From positions 1 to 64,000 of the forward strand of contig SFFW01000008.1 of NCBI GenBank assembly GCA_004556755.1: a stretch of DNA of 64,000 bases, in the 5' to 3' direction. The position numbers and the translations under genes are program-made. The notes below the pieces were generated by a model. The model worked only from the letters and a program-made list of their open reading frames with translations. It was not told where the DNA came from and searched no databases. How positions within the stretch are numbered: the stretch's first letter is position 1; every line of letters starts with the position of its first letter. Below are positions 1 through 6,344 of the stretch, piece by piece. Origin of the DNA: Clostridiales bacterium (lineage in GTDB: Bacteria > Bacillota > Clostridia > Oscillospirales > Oscillospiraceae).

Positions 1-89
1 TTCTTTTGTATATCAATGGTTTTTTGAATGATTATTTGAGGCACGAAGGCTGCAAAAATGCTTTCGTAGGCAATTGGTTGCTTGCTCAT
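1..89 (-). CDS. Possible partial open frame at left edge
   Basis: An open frame begins with ATG at 89 and reads off the left edge (starts MSKQPIAYESIF). An AAGGAG sits directly against the ATG, which is closer than a working ribosome binding site normally is. The protein is not recognised. It lies just downstream of the decayed gene at 94-642, so it may be another remnant of the same scar. Confidence 0.2.
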   Translation of the reverse strand, partial: MSKQPIAYESIFAAFVPQIIIQKTIDIQK

Positions 90-93
90 CTCC

Positions 94-642
94 TTAATAA
101 TTATCACATAGCAAGAAATCAGCATGATGACACAGCTTTTTAAGCGACAGATTATGTACATGTTTGTATACATAGTCTATCAACTGTGCGTCGTCCTCGA
201 GTGCGTCTGCATCTGTTCTGATAAATTCCGTAGCAACTGTATAGTCCGAGCTCTCTTGGTCCGCCGCCACAGACTCTATCAATCTTTTTGCTTCAGCCCA
301 AGTCTTGTTGTGGCTATCGCGCTGGAAATTGTGCAGGTCGAGAGCGTAGTCATAGACCTGGTCGTATGTAGACGCGCGGTACTCCGTGTCGCCGACTTTG
401 AACTCCAGCAGGAAGACGATGTTGCGGTGCAGCACAACGGCATCAACGCGCTTTCCCATGCGGGGAATTGTGTACTCGAATATCACTCGTCCCTCAGAAA
501 AATTGCGCAGCTGGTCCTTGAGGATTCTCACCTCATCCGACCATGCGTTGTTCTGCTGAATGGCCGTCTCCGCAGATATGTCGTTTTGGTGTATGATGCC
601 GAGAATTTCGCTGTCGGATTGCCGCAGGAATTCCGCAAAACT
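94..642 (-). pseudogene. Decayed PD-(D/E)xK-DUF2075-type gene, N-terminal part only
   Basis: The leftward frame resembles the N-terminal nuclease-like part of DUF2075 'helicase-endonuclease' proteins. It can be read upstream of the first possible GTG (531) as SFAEFLRQSDSEILG, up to an in-frame TGA at 643-645. The core IPRMGKRVDAVVLH followed by LLEFKVGD gives the D...ExK catalytic pattern. Family resemblance ends at the DSHNK residues (about 303). The last 69 residues belong to something else, and the large helicase half is absent. The true start is missing too. I infer a gene broken at both ends by recombination and not functional. The left part (94-303) could be the tail of a second, unidentified gene. 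Confidence 0.6.
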
Positions 643-750
643 TCATATCAGATTACCGTAAGTCAGGGGGCCGACGTCAGCGGCAAGCAAATCCGCAAGC
701 GTATGACCTGGACGCCGCCTGCGAAGATGACCGAGCGTCAGGCTCAGAAG
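640..750 (+). pseudogene. Tyrosine recombinase (integrase) N-terminal remnant
   Basis: A rightward frame of about 37 codons carries the typical N-terminus of Clostridial phage/ICE site-specific integrases: a strand like YQITVSQG followed by GKQIRKRMTWTPP and MTERQAQK. In these proteins the segment is the AP2-like arm-binding domain that touches att-flanking DNA. The resemblance stops after QAQK, and neither the core-binding nor the catalytic (R...HxxR...Y) domain follows. The fragment starts within 3 bp of the 5' end of the oppositely oriented pseudogene, so the two remnants were joined by a rearrangement. Identification is from remembered family sequence. Confidence 0.55.
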
Positions 751-772
751 AATGAGTGGGGGATTTTTTATG

Positions 773-852
773 AGAAAGTATACTTAAGACTTGGTAAGTA
801 TACTTTCTTTTGTCTTTAAGTATATTTTCTCACGCACTTAAGTATATTTTCT
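773..852. repeat. Four 14-bp repeats in exact 22-bp phase
   Basis: The motif TAAGTATACTTTCT occurs at 795-808, as TAAGTATATTTTCT at 817-830 and 839-852, and as an exact inverted copy at 773-786. Starts are spaced exactly 22 bp, two helical turns, so all sites lie on the same DNA face. The core AAGTATACTT is itself palindromic. This looks like a multi-site operator or iteron-type array left from the mobile element whose integrase remnant lies just upstream. No intact gene now follows it. Confidence 0.8.
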
Positions 853-930
853 ATTGAATTCTAATTGTTTTTATGTAGACTTCGGACTTTGTCCGTATGA
901 GCTACTGATGTCCTTTGTGATGTTTTCTTT
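853..930. other. Short AT-rich spacer, nothing recognised
   Basis: This sequence separates the repeat array from the stop codon of the ADP-ribosylglycohydrolase gene. I see no convincing terminator hairpin for that leftward operon here, which fits a rearrangement having cut into the end of the operon. Confidence 0.5.
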
Positions 931-1836
931 TTACCATTCGGCAATTGAGCCGGCGACGGCGGCGGTGGTATCGGTGTCGTAGCCGAGATTTACGGCCTTC
1001 AGCACGCAGTCGGTGAAGTTATCTGTATTCAGGAAGCACCACATTGCCGCTTCGAGTGTATTGACCACATAGCCGCCGCTTTTAATCTCATCCTCGGGCA
1101 ATGCCGCAAAGGCGCGCATATCTTTAAGACGCTTATATTCGTTTGAGTTGTAATAGTTCTCAAAGGCGCCATCATATCCAATCCAATCAACAAGATTATC
1201 TTCCATTGCCAGAGTTGCCAAATCTAACAGGTTATCGCAGGGCTTTGCAGATACATTGTAATGCTTGTAATTAATGAGTGCGCCCAGCAATTGAGCATAC
1301 AAGCCACATCCCAGCAGGCTTATGGGGTGCGCGTGTGTAAGAGCGGATACTCTACAGATGGGCTGAATAATGGCAGGGCGGTTGCAGTGGACAAAATGCT
1401 GATACTTTTCAAACTGGTACAGCACCACGGGCAGAATACGCATCAGCGAGCCGTTTCCGTTATCGCGCTCACCTTTGCCTCCACACTCCAGGGGTGCGGT
1501 GCCGTTTCTGTAGCGGTTAATGGCGTTATAGGTTGCGCCGCCGTAGTCGAAGGTTTCGCCGTAGGGGGTGTATTCGCCCTCATAGAGCCAGCTTGCAAAC
1601 CTCGCCATAATGTCATCGTAATCAATCTCGCCCTTATCGCCGAGGCTATCGAGGGTGCAGAGCATCATACTGCTGTCATCGGACCAGGTGCCCTTCGGCT
1701 GATAGTGGGTGCCGTACTCCATCATATCCGTGACGGGATGCTTCCTCAGGGCTTCTCTCTCCTTAAACTCCACGGGCACTCCGAGCGCATCGCCCACGAT
1801 GAGTCCCCAGATGCTGCCCTTAATATAATCAGTCAT
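931..1836 (-). CDS. ADP-ribosylglycohydrolase (DraG/ARH family), C-terminally short
   Basis: This protein of 301 residues belongs to the DraG/ARH family, which removes ADP-ribose from modified arginine or related targets using two Mg ions. Visible signatures are GLIVGDALGVPVEF at the N-terminus, WSDDSSM (first metal site, about residues 51-57) and GYDTDTTAAVAG near the end (second metal site). Family members normally continue 30-60 residues beyond the DTDT motif with an IP..W helix, but here the frame ends seven residues after AVAG, at SIAEW. Either a deletion removed the last helices or the family member is unusually short. It is the last gene of a seven-gene leftward operon and overlaps the preceding 33-aa gene by 8 bp, suggesting translational coupling. 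Confidence 0.85.
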   Translation of the reverse strand: MTDYIKGSIWGLIVGDALGVPVEFKEREALRKHPVTDMMEYGTHYQPKGTWSDDSSMMLCTLDSLGDKGEIDYDDIMARFASWLYEGEYTPYGETFDYGGATYNAINRYRNGTAPLECGGKGERDNGNGSLMRILPVVLYQFEKYQHFVHCNRPAIIQPICRVSALTHAHPISLLGCGLYAQLLGALINYKHYNVSAKPCDNLLDLATLAMEDNLVDWIGYDGAFENYYNSNEYKRLKDMRAFAALPEDEIKSGGYVVNTLEAAMWCFLNTDNFTDCVLKAVNLGYDTDTTAAVAGSIAEW

Positions 1837-1930
1837 CGCATTCGCCCTCCTCTTCCTCGTACATCATCAGTTCTTCAATTTCTTCCTCGCTCTCGGCACC
1901 CTTGCCGAACAGCAGACTCAGCAGGCACAT
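1829..1930 (-). CDS. 33-residue acidic small protein
   Basis: A short frame preceded by a very strong AAGGAGG site encodes MCLLSLLFGK followed by a glutamate-rich tail (EEEIEELMMYEEEEGE). It lies between the vWA gene (11 bp away) and the ADP-ribosylglycohydrolase gene, whose start codon it overlaps by 8 bp. The ribosome binding site and overlap argue that it is translated, at least as a leader coupling translation of the hydrolase. Function is unknown. The short hydrophobic head with an acidic tail could anchor at a membrane or bind a basic partner. Confidence 0.55.
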   Translation of the reverse strand: MCLLSLLFGKGAESEEEIEELMMYEEEEGECDD

Positions 1931-1941
1931 ATTGCCCTCCT

Positions 1942-2568
1942 TTACTTGTTCAGACCGTCCGCCCAGTTTGTATCAAGGTCGTCGGCACTGCGAATGCTTT
2001 CAACCGCCATGCTCATGTAGGCATACATCGCACCCGTTCCCTCTTTGGTGGCGTTGTAGTTTGCGGCTCTCTCCCTGCGGATACCGTAGCGCTCCGCGGT
2101 CTCAACTGCGTCGATGTTTGCCGCGAGGAACAGGAACTCCCAGCCGTACTTTTCCTCTTCCTTTTTAATCATCTTCTTGACCTCGCGGTCGGAATAGTGA
2201 CGGCTTGCGTTTTCCATACCGTCGGTGGTGATGACGAAGATGGTATGCTCGGGAACATCCTCGGGGCGCGCGTACTTATGGACATTGCCGATGTGGTGGA
2301 TTGCTCCGCCGAGTGCGTCTAACAGTGCGGTGCAGCCGTAGGTGGAATATTCCTTCTCGGTCAGCGGCTTAACCTCGTTGATGTCCACGCGGTCGTGAAT
2401 GACCTCTGCTGCGTTGGAAAACAGCACGGTGGAAACATAGCACTTGCCGTCGAGCTTCTTCTGCTTCTCAATCATTGCGTTGAAGCCGCCGATGGTGTCG
2501 GCCTCGAGACCTGCCATAGAGCCGCTCTTGTCAAGGATGAATACCAGTTCAGTGATGTTGTTTTTCAT
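1942..2568 (-). CDS. vWA domain protein (TerY-like)
   Basis: The 208 residues form a single von Willebrand factor A domain. The MIDAS metal site is complete: DKSGS at residues 13-17, a threonine in YGCTALLDA and an aspartate in VITTDGMEN. No signal peptide is present, so it is cytoplasmic, as are the TerY-type proteins of tellurium/stress operons that it resembles. Such domains usually mediate metal-dependent protein-protein contact rather than catalysis. Genes for macro-domain and ADP-ribosylglycohydrolase enzymes flank it, a partnership known from Ter-type stress clusters. The start is backed by AGGAGGATTTATT before ATG. Confidence 0.85.
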   Translation of the reverse strand: MKNNITELVFILDKSGSMAGLEADTIGGFNAMIEKQKKLDGKCYVSTVLFSNAAEVIHDRVDINEVKPLTEKEYSTYGCTALLDALGGAIHHIGNVHKYARPEDVPEHTIFVITTDGMENASRHYSDREVKKMIKKEEEKYGWEFLFLAANIDAVETAERYGIRRERAANYNATKEGTGAMYAYMSMAVESIRSADDLDTNWADGLNK

Positions 2569-2590
2569 AATAAATCCTCCTGATAATTTG

Positions 2591-2626
2591 ATAAGGCTGT
2601 GAGCCTTGCCTGACTTACAGCCTTAT
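2591..2626 (-). other. Hairpin between macro and vWA genes
   Basis: A 10-bp inverted repeat (ATAAGGCTGT / ACAGCCTTAT, 16-nt loop) lies in the 104-bp gap inside the operon, just upstream of the vWA ribosome binding site. There is no U-run after it on the leftward transcript, so it is more likely an RNA processing or attenuation structure than a full terminator. Confidence 0.4.
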
Positions 2627-2672
2627 TATAGGGGATTGATTTTCACTTTTGGTCTCTCGGTGAGATACCTCG

Positions 2673-3704
2673 TCAGCAGCCGAGGCAGACCTGGTCGTAC
2701 TTGAACAGTGCGGCGTTGATTTCGTAGATATCGTAGTTGCCGTTTGTGATGTAGAACTCGATTATGAGGTCGAACACATTGCTGTGGGACAGCGACAGAC
2801 CGACGGTCTTAAGAAGCAGCTCGGTCTCATCGAGGCTCAGCTCCAGCGCAATGGCAAACGCAAGCACGGTGGCCTTGCTGGGCTTGTACTTGGGGTCATT
2901 GTTTATCTTCCAGAAGGTGCCCTTGCTGACATTAGCCTTCTTGTAGCACTGCACATCGGTCATACCCTTTTTGTCGATGAGCTTGAGCAGCATCACCGCA
3001 AAGGTATCGTCCTGCTTCTTAATCCACGCCGAGAGGTCTTCGGTTGCCGCAGCCGATGCAACGGGTGTGCAGGATAAGTTGTAGCTTTTATAACCGTCAA
3101 ATATGTCCGCTTTGTCAACTGCCCCCGTTAAGCATTCTGACCGCATACGCAGGGTATGTTCTGCGTAGAGGAAACTGGGATTTGTGTTCTCGTCAATGTA
3201 TTCCTTCAGAGCAATTTCCTCGCTGAGAACAAACGCTTCCCTGTCGTGAACGCAGACGGTTACATCGATTTCCTTGTCGCTGCTTTTGATGTAGTCGGAA
3301 ATCGCGTCTATTGCGATGCGCAGCACCTTGTCCTTCGGAAAGCCGAATGTTCCCGAGGAGATAAGCGGAAACGCGATGGATTTTGCGCCGAGCTCGCTTG
3401 CCTTGAAAAGCGCGTTCATATAGCAGCTGCGCAGGAGCACGCTCTCGCAGCGTTGTCCACCCGTCCATACGGGTCCCATCGTGTGAATTATGTATCTGCA
3501 CGGCAGCTTGTATCCGCCCGTTACCGCAACCTCGCCGAAGCTTAGTGGCTCAAGGCGGTCGCATTCATAACGAAGTCCGAGGCCTGCCGCAGTGTGTATC
3601 GCATAGTCCGTTCCACCGCTGCCCGAGAAACAGTTGTCGGTGGGATTGACTATGGCATCGCAGTCCATCGTCGTAATATCTCTGTGTATTATCTGCAGTG
3701 GCAT
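2673..3704 (-). CDS. Macro domain protein with C-terminal HTH-like domain
   Basis: Residues 1-165 form a macro domain, the fold that binds or hydrolyses ADP-ribose and its derivatives. IIHRDITTMDCDAIVNPTD is the N-terminal strand, GSGGTDYAIHTAAG the phosphate/ribose loop and ISSGTFGFPKD the second loop. After a linker, residues about 225-343 form an all-helical domain of a kind seen in Clostridial XRE-like proteins (LSAWIKKQDDTFAVML, then KKANVSKGTFWKINND as a helix-turn-helix). This suggests an ADP-ribose-responsive regulator or a DNA-targeted ADP-ribose hydrolase. The ATG has GGAGG seven bases upstream and overlaps the end of the nitroreductase gene by 16 bp. Confidence 0.85.
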   Translation of the reverse strand: MPLQIIHRDITTMDCDAIVNPTDNCFSGSGGTDYAIHTAAGLGLRYECDRLEPLSFGEVAVTGGYKLPCRYIIHTMGPVWTGGQRCESVLLRSCYMNALFKASELGAKSIAFPLISSGTFGFPKDKVLRIAIDAISDYIKSSDKEIDVTVCVHDREAFVLSEEIALKEYIDENTNPSFLYAEHTLRMRSECLTGAVDKADIFDGYKSYNLSCTPVASAAATEDLSAWIKKQDDTFAVMLLKLIDKKGMTDVQCYKKANVSKGTFWKINNDPKYKPSKATVLAFAIALELSLDETELLLKTVGLSLSHSNVFDLIIEFYITNGNYDIYEINAALFKYDQVCLGC

Positions 3705-4252
3705 AGTGTACCTCCGTTCATCATAATACGGGAATCATCTGTGCTGAATTTTGCGCAGTTTATATCGGGCAGCGTGCGCGCATCGGGGTTCTCCGCAGGC
3801 ATACCCAGTGAGAGTATTGCGAGCACGCCGAAGTTATCTGGGATATCCAAAAGCGACTTGATGCGTTCTCCTGTGCTTGTCCTCTCGGCAGTCTGTCTGC
3901 CTCGGCATTGCACCCAGCAGTTGCCTACGCCCTGCTCAGTTGCCTCAAGCATCATAAGCGTCATTGTGATTGAGCAGTCCTCAATCCACGCATCAGACTT
4001 TGCGGTGTCGCCGATAACGACAATCGCCGCATCGGCATTTTTAAGCATTGCCGCGCCTGCCGCTTTGCACTCAGAGAGCTTGCGCAGCATTTCCTTATCG
4101 CGCACGGCAACAAGCTCCACGGGATAAATCGCCCTGCTGCTCGGCGCAAGCAGTCCCGCCTGCAAAATCTTCTCGAGCTTGTCCTGCGATATATTTTCGG
4201 CGGTGTACTTTCTCACACTGCGCCGCTTCTGTAAAATTTCAAGCAATTCCAT
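3689..4252 (-). CDS. Nitroreductase-family flavoprotein
   Basis: The protein has the nitroreductase start pattern EILQKRRSVRKY, APSSRAIYP at the FMN site and a C-terminal LSLGMPAE segment. Such FMN enzymes use NAD(P)H to reduce nitro groups, quinones or flavins. At about 187 residues it is near the short end of the family. Start choice is uncertain: GTG at 4261 is better spaced from the AAGGAAGG site than the ATG at 4252, and TTG at 4264 is also possible. Its stop overlaps the macro gene start. In this operon an NAD(P)H-dependent enzyme fits a theme of NAD/ADP-ribose metabolism, but that is inference. Confidence 0.8.
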   Translation of the reverse strand: MELLEILQKRRSVRKYTAENISQDKLEKILQAGLLAPSSRAIYPVELVAVRDKEMLRKLSECKAAGAAMLKNADAAIVVIGDTAKSDAWIEDCSITMTLMMLEATEQGVGNCWVQCRGRQTAERTSTGERIKSLLDIPDNFGVLAILSLGMPAENPDARTLPDINCAKFSTDDSRIMMNGGTLCHCR

Positions 4253-4291
4253 AATGCGCACCAAAATTCCTTCCTTGAAAATCTGCGAATA

Positions 4292-4957
4292 TCAAAGTGT
4301 CACAACCGCGTGGCAGTATTCCTTATACCAGCACTCGTGCGGCTCATCGCACTGCTCGCCGCAGGGAGTCATTATCTCCTCCTGCGCGCTCTTGACGGCA
4401 AGGAGTCTTTCCACATTTTCCTCTACAACGGCAGCATATTCAATGGCTTCCTCGGTTACATCTACGGGCTCAAAGGGGTCAAGCTCGTCATCATAGTGGT
4501 ACACAACATACACGCCGTCAAGCTGCACTCCGCACTTGTCCAGCACCCACGCCTGATACGCGGCATCGTGAATGTGCTGCTCCTCGACCTCAGGCGAGTC
4601 CTTTACCTCGTACAGCTCCCACACATCGCCATCGACGCGGTGGAGAATGTCCACGGCGCAGAAAAGGCCGTGATAGTCGAAGGACGCCTCGCAGATATTA
4701 TTCTCGCCCGTGCGCATTGCGTTCTTGGTATTCTGCACCATTTTGCGCTTGTCCAGATATTTCGTGTTCGGTATGTACTCGGTGACCTCAACGAAAGGGC
4801 CGAACATTGCCATCGCTTTATCGCCGAATTCGTTGCCGCGGTCAAGTCTGCGCTGAGTCTGCTCGGGTATAATTTTAAGCTCCGGCTTGTTCGTGTCCAG
4901 CCAAAGCTGCTTGGGGCACTGCATTCCGCGCATAAATTCTGTCTTTGATAATCCCAC
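4292..4957 (-). CDS. Cas4-like PD-(D/E)xK nuclease with Fe-S cysteines
   Basis: The 221-residue protein resembles Cas4/RecB-type nucleases and the N-terminal part of DUF2779 proteins. It opens with LSKTEFMRGMQCPKQLWL, with the first Fe-S cysteine at C14. The nuclease core shows D103 in AVDILH, E117-V-K119 and Q135 in AAYQAW, followed by cysteines C199, C203, C209 and C215. A DUF2779 protein would be about 500 residues, so this is either a stand-alone exonuclease or half of one. No CRISPR array or other cas gene is near, so I do not call it cas4. It is the second gene of the ADP-ribose operon. The ATG lies 18 bp after the EF-hand gene. Confidence 0.75.
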   Translation of the reverse strand: MGLSKTEFMRGMQCPKQLWLDTNKPELKIIPEQTQRRLDRGNEFGDKAMAMFGPFVEVTEYIPNTKYLDKRKMVQNTKNAMRTGENNICEASFDYHGLFCAVDILHRVDGDVWELYEVKDSPEVEEQHIHDAAYQAWVLDKCGVQLDGVYVVYHYDDELDPFEPVDVTEEAIEYAAVVEENVERLLAVKSAQEEIMTPCGEQCDEPHECWYKEYCHAVVTL

Positions 4958-4975
4958 AGTAAGTACCTCTATCTT

Positions 4976-5110
4976 TTATTCATCGTCGTCATCGTCGGTT
5001 TCTTCATCTTCAATAATGTTCGCTATAAACGCAAGCTCCGCAGCCTGCTCAATAATGTCCAGCTTGCCGTCGCCGTCAAAATCGAATGTGTCGCCGAATA
5101 TTCCGTTCAT
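4976..5110 (-). CDS. 44-residue acidic EF-hand-like protein
   Basis: This is the first gene of the leftward operon, with TAGGAGCG as ribosome binding site and a strong promoter about 30 bp upstream. The product starts MNGIFGDTFDFDGDGKLD, where DFDGDGKLD matches the calcium loop of an EF-hand or dockerin. It continues with a helix (IIEQAAELAFIANII) and ends in EDEETDDDDDE. One EF-hand loop alone usually needs a partner or dimer. Its position suggests a metal-sensing or assembly subunit of the island. There is no signal peptide. The function is unknown. Confidence 0.65.
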   Translation of the reverse strand: MNGIFGDTFDFDGDGKLDIIEQAAELAFIANIIEDEETDDDDDE

Positions 5111-5136
5111 AATTCGCTCCTAACGCAGTTTTTTAT

Positions 5137-5164
5137 ATTATACCACAGATTTTCAAGCCGGCAA
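5137..5164 (-). promoter_or_regulatory. Promoter of the ADP-ribose island operon
   Basis: On the minus strand TTGCCG (5164-5159) and TATAAT (5142-5137) are separated by 16 bp, with TGG just before the -10 making an extended -10. It points at the EF-hand gene and is the only good promoter seen for the seven-gene operon. Confidence 0.7.
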
Positions 5165-5282
5165 AACACATTATATGCGTGCGAAGTACCGAATATTGGA
5201 CAATGCTTGTAAGATTATGGAACCACAAGTAAACAACCTGCCGCAGAGGGATTTATGGCAAGGTGTTCGGATAAAATGAAAA
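5165..5282. other. Intergenic spacer, nothing recognised
   Basis: This spacer lies between the island promoter and the terminator of the flavoprotein gene. I found no gene, tRNA or clear repeat. Confidence 0.5.
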
Positions 5283-5312
5283 CGGCTCAAAGATGATTCC
5301 ATCTTTGGGCCG
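5283..5312 (-). terminator. Intrinsic terminator after flavoprotein gene
   Basis: A 13-bp stem (CGGCTCAAAGATG and its partner, with one G-T pair) has a 4-nt loop. On the leftward transcript it is followed by TTTTCATTTT. Confidence 0.75.
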
Positions 5313-5326
5313 CTGACTTCTGTGTT

Positions 5327-5851
5327 TTATATTTTTTCTGCAAGTGCTCTGAATTCTGCAACTGCCTTTTCATCACCTGCAAGTGAATCCTTACCCATGG
5401 CGTAATATGCCTTGAAGAAGCGAATATCCCAGTTCAGGAACTCAGCCATGCATTCGAACTGGCGACGAATAAGCTCGTATTCCTCGTCATCTGTGGGAGC
5501 TCCGCCGCAAACGACAATGCCTATCTTCTTACCCTTCAGCAGGGCACCCTTGCAGTAGCATTTGTCAATAATCGTTTTGAGCTGGGCGGACATTCCCCAC
5601 CAATAGACGGGCGTGCCGAACACTATCATATCCGCCGCTACGAGCTTGTCTACAACTGCGTTGGAGTCGTCTGTAGCTACACAGCCCTTGTAGCATTCAC
5701 AGGCATTACAGCCATTGCAAGGGCTTACATTCAGCTTTGATGCCTCGAGAATTTCGACGGTGTTTTCGCCTTCTGCACCCTCACGGAGCGCATTGATTGC
5801 GGCATAAACATTTCCGTGACGGGGGCTTCCGTTTATCATAACTATCTTCAT
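5327..5851 (-). CDS. Iron-sulfur flavoprotein / NADPH-dependent FMN reductase family
   Basis: A 174-residue flavodoxin-fold protein. MKIVMINGSPRHGN is the FMN phosphate loop, GTPVYWWGMSAQLK the isoalloxazine loop, and CNGCNACECYKGC (residues about 45-57) a cysteine cluster of the type seen in iron-sulfur flavoproteins of anaerobes. The likely role is small-molecule electron transfer or detoxification of quinones or oxygen species. It is monocistronic, with its own promoter and terminator. Confidence 0.8.
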   Translation of the reverse strand: MKIVMINGSPRHGNVYAAINALREGAEGENTVEILEASKLNVSPCNGCNACECYKGCVATDDSNAVVDKLVAADMIVFGTPVYWWGMSAQLKTIIDKCYCKGALLKGKKIGIVVCGGAPTDDEEYELIRRQFECMAEFLNWDIRFFKAYYAMGKDSLAGDEKAVAEFRALAEKI

Positions 5852-5885
5852 AATCTATTCCTCCTGAATTTTCGCTATACTCGAC

Positions 5886-5934
5886 GAAAATCAATTTTTG
5901 ATTTGAGTGTACCATGAGAGGAAAAAATTCGCAA
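5886..5934 (-). promoter_or_regulatory. Flavoprotein promoter with downstream palindrome
   Basis: On the minus strand TTGCGA (5934-5929) and TACACT (5911-5906) are 17 bp apart. A palindrome (AAATCA, 5-bp spacer, TGATTT; about 5887-5904) immediately follows the -10 and could be an operator for a MarR/HxlR-type repressor. Confidence 0.5.
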
Positions 5935-6000
5935 GGCAAACAAAAAATATGCCTCATGCCACAAATATTCCACAAATTGCGGATTTATTCCGATTCTAAA

Positions 6001-6035
6001 AAAAGAAAAACCCTGGAAGCATTGAACTTCCAGGG
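6001..6035 (-). terminator. Terminator of tRNA-fMet
   Basis: CCCTGGAAG (6011-6019) pairs with CTTCCAGGG (6027-6035). The leftward transcript then runs into a U-rich tail (complement of 6001-6010). Confidence 0.85.
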
Positions 6036-6041
6036 CGATTT

Positions 6042-6118
<77 letters not shown>

Positions 6119-6144
6119 ATATTCTGCTTTCCTAAAGCTCTAAC

Positions 6145-6173
6145 AGTATAGCACAGCTTAACACTTAAGTCAA
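6145..6173 (-). promoter_or_regulatory. Promoter of tRNA-fMet
   Basis: On the minus strand TTGACT (6173-6168), a 17-bp spacer and TATACT (6150-6145) lie just upstream of the tRNA. This is near consensus. Confidence 0.8.
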
Positions 6174-6274
6174 TACCCGCAGCGTAATTTTTGCCGTTTT
6201 TATTCCGCCGCCCACTTCCCCCGCCCTGCGGCGATTTTTCTTCCGTTCCCCGACACTTGCGCTCTCTGTTGATG

Positions 6275-6303
6275 TTGACGTTCGTTTGCAGCTATGTTAT
6301 ACT
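6275..6303 (+). promoter_or_regulatory. Promoter of CNNM/CBS gene pair
   Basis: TTGACG (6275-6280), a 17-bp spacer and TATACT (6298-6303), about 40 bp before the first start codon. Confidence 0.8.
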
Positions 6304-6344
6304 TACCTTTAATACCAAATTGATTGGAGTGTGTTAATCCTAAA

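Noticed and set aside
1..930. Intact integrative element or prophage
   Set aside because: Only fragments of an integrase and of a nuclease-helicase gene remain, without structural, transfer or replication genes.
2591..2626. Intrinsic terminator inside the ADP-ribose operon
   Set aside because: The stem has no U-run on the leftward transcript, and no new promoter for the downstream genes is seen.
4292..4957. CRISPR-Cas locus suggested by the Cas4-like protein
   Set aside because: No repeat-spacer array, cas1, cas2 or effector gene is visible on either strand. The protein also resembles non-CRISPR DUF2779/RecB-type nucleases.
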